Assembly (NCBI GenBank): GCA_020849105.1
Contig: JADLGW010000021.1
Location: 1-64,000 of the forward strand
Length of the DNA stretch: 64,000 bases
Direction of reading: 5' to 3'
Origin: Phycisphaerales bacterium
GTDB lineage: Bacteria > Planctomycetota > Phycisphaerae > Phycisphaerales > UBA1924
Below, one piece after another: positions 61,356 to 64,000 of the stretch; positions within the stretch are counted from its first letter, which is position 1; each line of letters begins with the position of its first letter. A program made the position numbers and the translations under genes. Under the pieces are notes generated by a model. It did not search any database. It was not told where the DNA came from and saw nothing but the letters and a program-made list of their open reading frames with translations.

Positions 61356-64000
61356 TGTTTTCCCTCAAACCAGTTCGTCGCGATCCGTGAATCCACCCTG
61401 ATGGGCACCGCGAACGCCATGCAGTTCTCCATGCGCTCCACGATCAGCGCCCGCGCGTCCTCCGCCACCCCCTCCGGTGCCTCGAACACCAGTTCGTCGT
61501 GGATCTGCAGGAGCATCCTGACCTCCCGGAGGGCCGCGTCTTCCGCGTCCTGTGCCCGTGCGCCCCCGTGCATGCCCCAATACGCGTGCTCGCTCAGGCG
61601 CCCGTGCAGGTCCACCATCGCCACCTTGATCAGGTCCGCCGCGGAGCCCTGCACGACGCTGTTGATGGCGATGCGCTCGGCCTGGGCCCGCACGGACGGA
61701 TTGCGGTCGTCGATGCCGCTCACCGGCCGCCGGCGCCTCAGGATGGTTTCCACATACCCGTACCTCCGCGCCTGGGCGATGCACTCCTCCAGGAACGTGG
61801 TGATCCCGGCGAAGCGCCGCTTGTACCCGGTGATGATCTCTTCCGCCCGCGCCGTGGGCACCTTCAGCCGCCGCGCCAGCCCGTAGGGCGTGATGCCGTA
61901 CACGATCCCGAAGTTGATCATCTTCGCCCCGGCCCGCTGCTCGCGCGTCACCTCGCCCGGCGCGACCCCGGCGATCTGGGCCGCCACCGCGGTGTGGATG
62001 TCCTCGTCCCGCTCGAACGCCTGGATCAGCGCCGCGTCGCGCGACAGGTGGGCCAGGATCCGCAGTTCGATCTGCGAGTAGTCGGCGCTGATCAGCACGC
62101 GCCCGGGCGGGGCGATGAAGGCGCGGCGGATCTCACGCCCGATGTCGCTGCGGATCGGGATGTTCTGCAGGTTCGGGTCGCTGGAGGCCAGCCGCCCGGT
62201 CGCGGCCCCGGTCTGGTGGAAACTCGTGTGGATCCGTCCCGTCGCGGGGTTGATCTCCTCCTTCAGGGCCACGAGGTAGGTCCCGACCAGTTTCGTCAGT
62301 TGCCGGTACTCGACGATCAGCCCGGGAATGGGCGTGCCCACGTCGGGGTCGCCCGCGAGTTTCTCCAGCACCTCGATGTCGGTCGAGTGCCCGGTCTTGG
62401 TCTTCTTGGCGGACCTGAGCCCGAGCCCCGGCTCCTCCGCGTCCGGCCTGTTGAAGAGCGCGGCCGCCAACTGCTTCGGCGAATCGGGGTTGAACGTCCT
62501 CCCGATCGCCGCGCGGGAGTGCTCCGTGATCTCCTTGGACAGCGACTCGATCCGCCCCGCGAGCCGCGACCGCTGCCGGTCCAGTTCCGCCGGGTCCACC
62601 AGGATGCCGTTCCACTCCAGTTCCGCCAGCACCTCCACCAGCGGCAACTCCACACGCTCCCAAAGGTCCCACATCGACAACGCCCGCAGCCGCGGCAGCA
62701 TGTGGCTGCGCAGTTGCAGCGACACGTCCGCGTCCTCCGCGGCGTACTCCGTCGCGCTCCCCAGCGGCACCCGGTCAAACGTCTTCTGCTCCCTGCCGGA
62801 CCCGATGAGTTCGGAGATGGGGATATTGGTCCGCTTCAGCAGCGCCAGCGACAACGCGTCGAGCCCGTGCCCGGAACGGGCGGCGTCGATCAGGAAACTC
62901 GCCACCATCGAGTCGCACCCCGGCCACGGCGTGCCGCCCCCTGTCCCGCTGCCCCGCTGCCGCGCGTTCTCGCTCGGCGCCAGCCCGCGCAGTTCGATGC
63001 CGTGCCGCCGCAGCACGAGCACGTCGAACTTCACGTTGTGCCCGCACTTGGGCACGGCCGGGTCCGAGAGCGCCGGGCCGAGGATGGACACCACCGTCGC
63101 CTCGTCCATGTGTTCGCCCGGGTCGGGCGACCGCACGGGGATGTAGAACCCCTCGCCGGGCTGCACCGCAATGCTGATCCCGCACAGCGCGGCCCGCATG
63201 GGCGAGAGGCCGGTGGTCTCGGTATCCACCGCAACCACCTCGGCGTCTCTCATCCGCGCGACAAGCGCCCGCAACTCCTCCGGCCTCTTCACGCAGTGGT
63301 AGCGCCCGGACTGGGCCCGCACCGGCTCCGCGGCGTACGCGGTGTCAAAGAGCCCGCCCGGCGGTGGGGGTGGCCCGCCGGTTCGCGCCGGCTCCTCTTG
63401 GCCCCCACCGCCCCGGCGGCGGAGGTGGTCCACCGCGGGGCCGGGTGCCCCGCCGCCGGGCGAATCTCCGCCGTCGCCCAGCAGCCCCCTCACCTCTTCC
63501 TGGTACCGGTTGAACCCGAGTTCCCGCAGGATCGGCAGCAGTTCCGCCAGCCGCAGGCGGTCCGTGCTCGCGTCCTCCAGGTTGAACCCGATCGGCACGT
63601 CGCACCGGAGCGTCACGAGTTGTCTCGACAGCGGCAGCATCGCGGCCGCCCCGCGCAGGTTCTCGCCGCGCTTGCCCCCGATCTCCCCGGCCCGGGCCAT
63701 CAGGTTGTCCAGCGACCCGTACTCCCGCAGCAGCAGCGCCGCGGTCTTGTCGCCCACCCCGGGCACGCCCGGCACGTTGTCCACCGCGTCGCCCATGAGC
63801 GCCAGCATGTCGACGACCTGCGACGGCGACAGGCCCGTGTCGGCCCGCAGGTGCTCCTCGTCGATGAGCAGGTCCGTGTGCACGTCGTACAGCCCGACGC
63901 GCCCGCTCGGGCCCGTGCCCTCCAGCAGTTGCTTCAGGTCCTTGTCCTTCGAGACGATCCGGATGCGCAGGTCCGGGTGCGACTCCCTGAGCGTGCGGAC
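61352..64000 (-). CDS. polA: DNA polymerase I, 5' end beyond the window
   Basis: The last 882 codons of PolA; the start lies outside the window. The visible part begins in the 5'-nuclease domain (SKDKDLKQLLEG at visible residues 17-28; VPGVPGVGDKTAALLL helix-hairpin-helix). After a Gly/Pro-rich linker (GDGGDSPGGGAPGPAVD) comes the 3'-5' exonuclease with VVAVDTETTGLSP, NVKFDVLVL and YAAEDADVSLQL, the acidic residues of which are all present, so proofreading looks intact. Polymerase motifs follow: motif A DYSQIELRILAHL, motif B REQRAGAKMINFGIVYGI, and motif C QIHDELVFEA. An extra 20-residue insert (GMHGGARAQDAEDAALRE) precedes motif C. The PD-(D/E)XK gene follows with an ATGA overlap. Confidence 0.95.
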   Translation of the reverse strand, partial: VRTLRESHPDLRIRIVSKDKDLKQLLEGTGPSGRVGLYDVHTDLLIDEEHLRADTGLSPSQVVDMLALMGDAVDNVPGVPGVGDKTAALLLREYGSLDNLMARAGEIGGKRGENLRGAAAMLPLSRQLVTLRCDVPIGFNLEDASTDRLRLAELLPILRELGFNRYQEEVRGLLGDGGDSPGGGAPGPAVDHLRRRGGGGQEEPARTGGPPPPPGGLFDTAYAAEPVRAQSGRYHCVKRPEELRALVARMRDAEVVAVDTETTGLSPMRAALCGISIAVQPGEGFYIPVRSPDPGEHMDEATVVSILGPALSDPAVPKCGHNVKFDVLVLRRHGIELRGLAPSENARQRGSGTGGGTPWPGCDSMVASFLIDAARSGHGLDALSLALLKRTNIPISELIGSGREQKTFDRVPLGSATEYAAEDADVSLQLRSHMLPRLRALSMWDLWERVELPLVEVLAELEWNGILVDPAELDRQRSRLAGRIESLSKEITEHSRAAIGRTFNPDSPKQLAAALFNRPDAEEPGLGLRSAKKTKTGHSTDIEVLEKLAGDPDVGTPIPGLIVEYRQLTKLVGTYLVALKEEINPATGRIHTSFHQTGAATGRLASSDPNLQNIPIRSDIGREIRRAFIAPPGRVLISADYSQIELRILAHLSRDAALIQAFERDEDIHTAVAAQIAGVAPGEVTREQRAGAKMINFGIVYGITPYGLARRLKVPTARAEEIITGYKRRFAGITTFLEECIAQARRYGYVETILRRRRPVSGIDDRNPSVRAQAERIAINSVVQGSAADLIKVAMVDLHGRLSEHAYWGMHGGARAQDAEDAALREVRMLLQIHDELVFEAPEGVAEDARALIVERMENCMAFAVPIRVDSRIATNWFEGKQ

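Overview
The window is a chromosomal stretch of a high-GC bacterium, most likely a planctomycete of the Phycisphaerae/Phycisphaerales type. This is inferred from the combination of PEP-CTERM proteins ending in an Arg-rich tail, prepilin-like proteins with the FTLIELLVVI leader (one with an H-X9-DG style C-terminus), a ThuA-DUF1080 fusion, a very long SecA (1391 aa) with planctomycete-style insertions and no C-terminal zinc motif, a PadR/permease-prefix pair and many small hairpin repeats. There is no rRNA or CRISPR array.

Layout. 1-6.1 kb: a hairpin array, a family-6 DNA glycosylase, a dispersed CTCCGTGG-type repeat and a giant AsmA/TamB-like protein. 6.1-12.6 kb: an M42-like peptidase, a three-gene secretory cassette (14-Cys protein, exported protein, DUF1573-like protein), and a DEAD-box helicase/lipoprotein hydrolase pair. 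12.8-18.7 kb: surface-glycan genes (WaaE-like transferase, LPS kinase-like protein), a methyltransferase coupled to a beta-class DNA methyltransferase, a TPR lipoprotein and a broken VWA-type gene. 18.7-20.1 kb: an unknown gene with visibly lower GC.

20.26-28.14 kb is an integrated mobile element of about 7.9 kb. It lies in tRNA-Pro(CGG), is bounded by a perfect 42-bp direct repeat and carries a tyrosine recombinase next to attR. It also has several small regulators, a DUF6527 phage-type protein, a strong hairpin terminator and two good sigma-70-like promoters, one with an operator palindrome in its core. No capsid, portal, terminase or replication gene was recognised, so it looks like a phage satellite, a reduced prophage or a small integrative element. 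Insertion separated the tRNA from its original terminator, which is still visible left of attL.

28.2-42.3 kb: a pseudopilin, tRNA-Leu(CAG), an RNase HII-like protein, RibD, SecA, a PagL-like deacylase, SlyX-like protein, a PadR regulator with a palindromic operator and its partner membrane protein, a TPR-metallopeptidase-PDZ protein, PurN and a thioesterase. 42.5-49.5 kb: DinB-like protein, 6-phosphogluconolactonase, an RluA-type pseudouridine synthase, a YjbQ/S10 peptidase pair, and a tight RsbW-like/STAS/MlaE operon. 49.6-64 kb: two exported proteins (one PEP-CTERM with an FGE-like domain), GuaA, another PEP-CTERM protein, a QueC-like protein with a degenerate P-loop, ThuA-DUF1080, a second pseudopilin, a CBS-domain cystathionine beta-synthase-like enzyme, an ABC-2 permease, a PD-(D/E)XK-like protein and the 3' 882 codons of DNA polymerase I, which runs off the right edge.

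The most unusual material is the tRNA-Pro element with its operator-promoter, several families of short dispersed hairpins (one 33-bp copy is read as part of a pseudopilin leader), and a long inverted pair of pyrimidine-rich repeats at the 3' end of the pseudouridine synthase gene. All calls are from reading the sequence; no database search was run.
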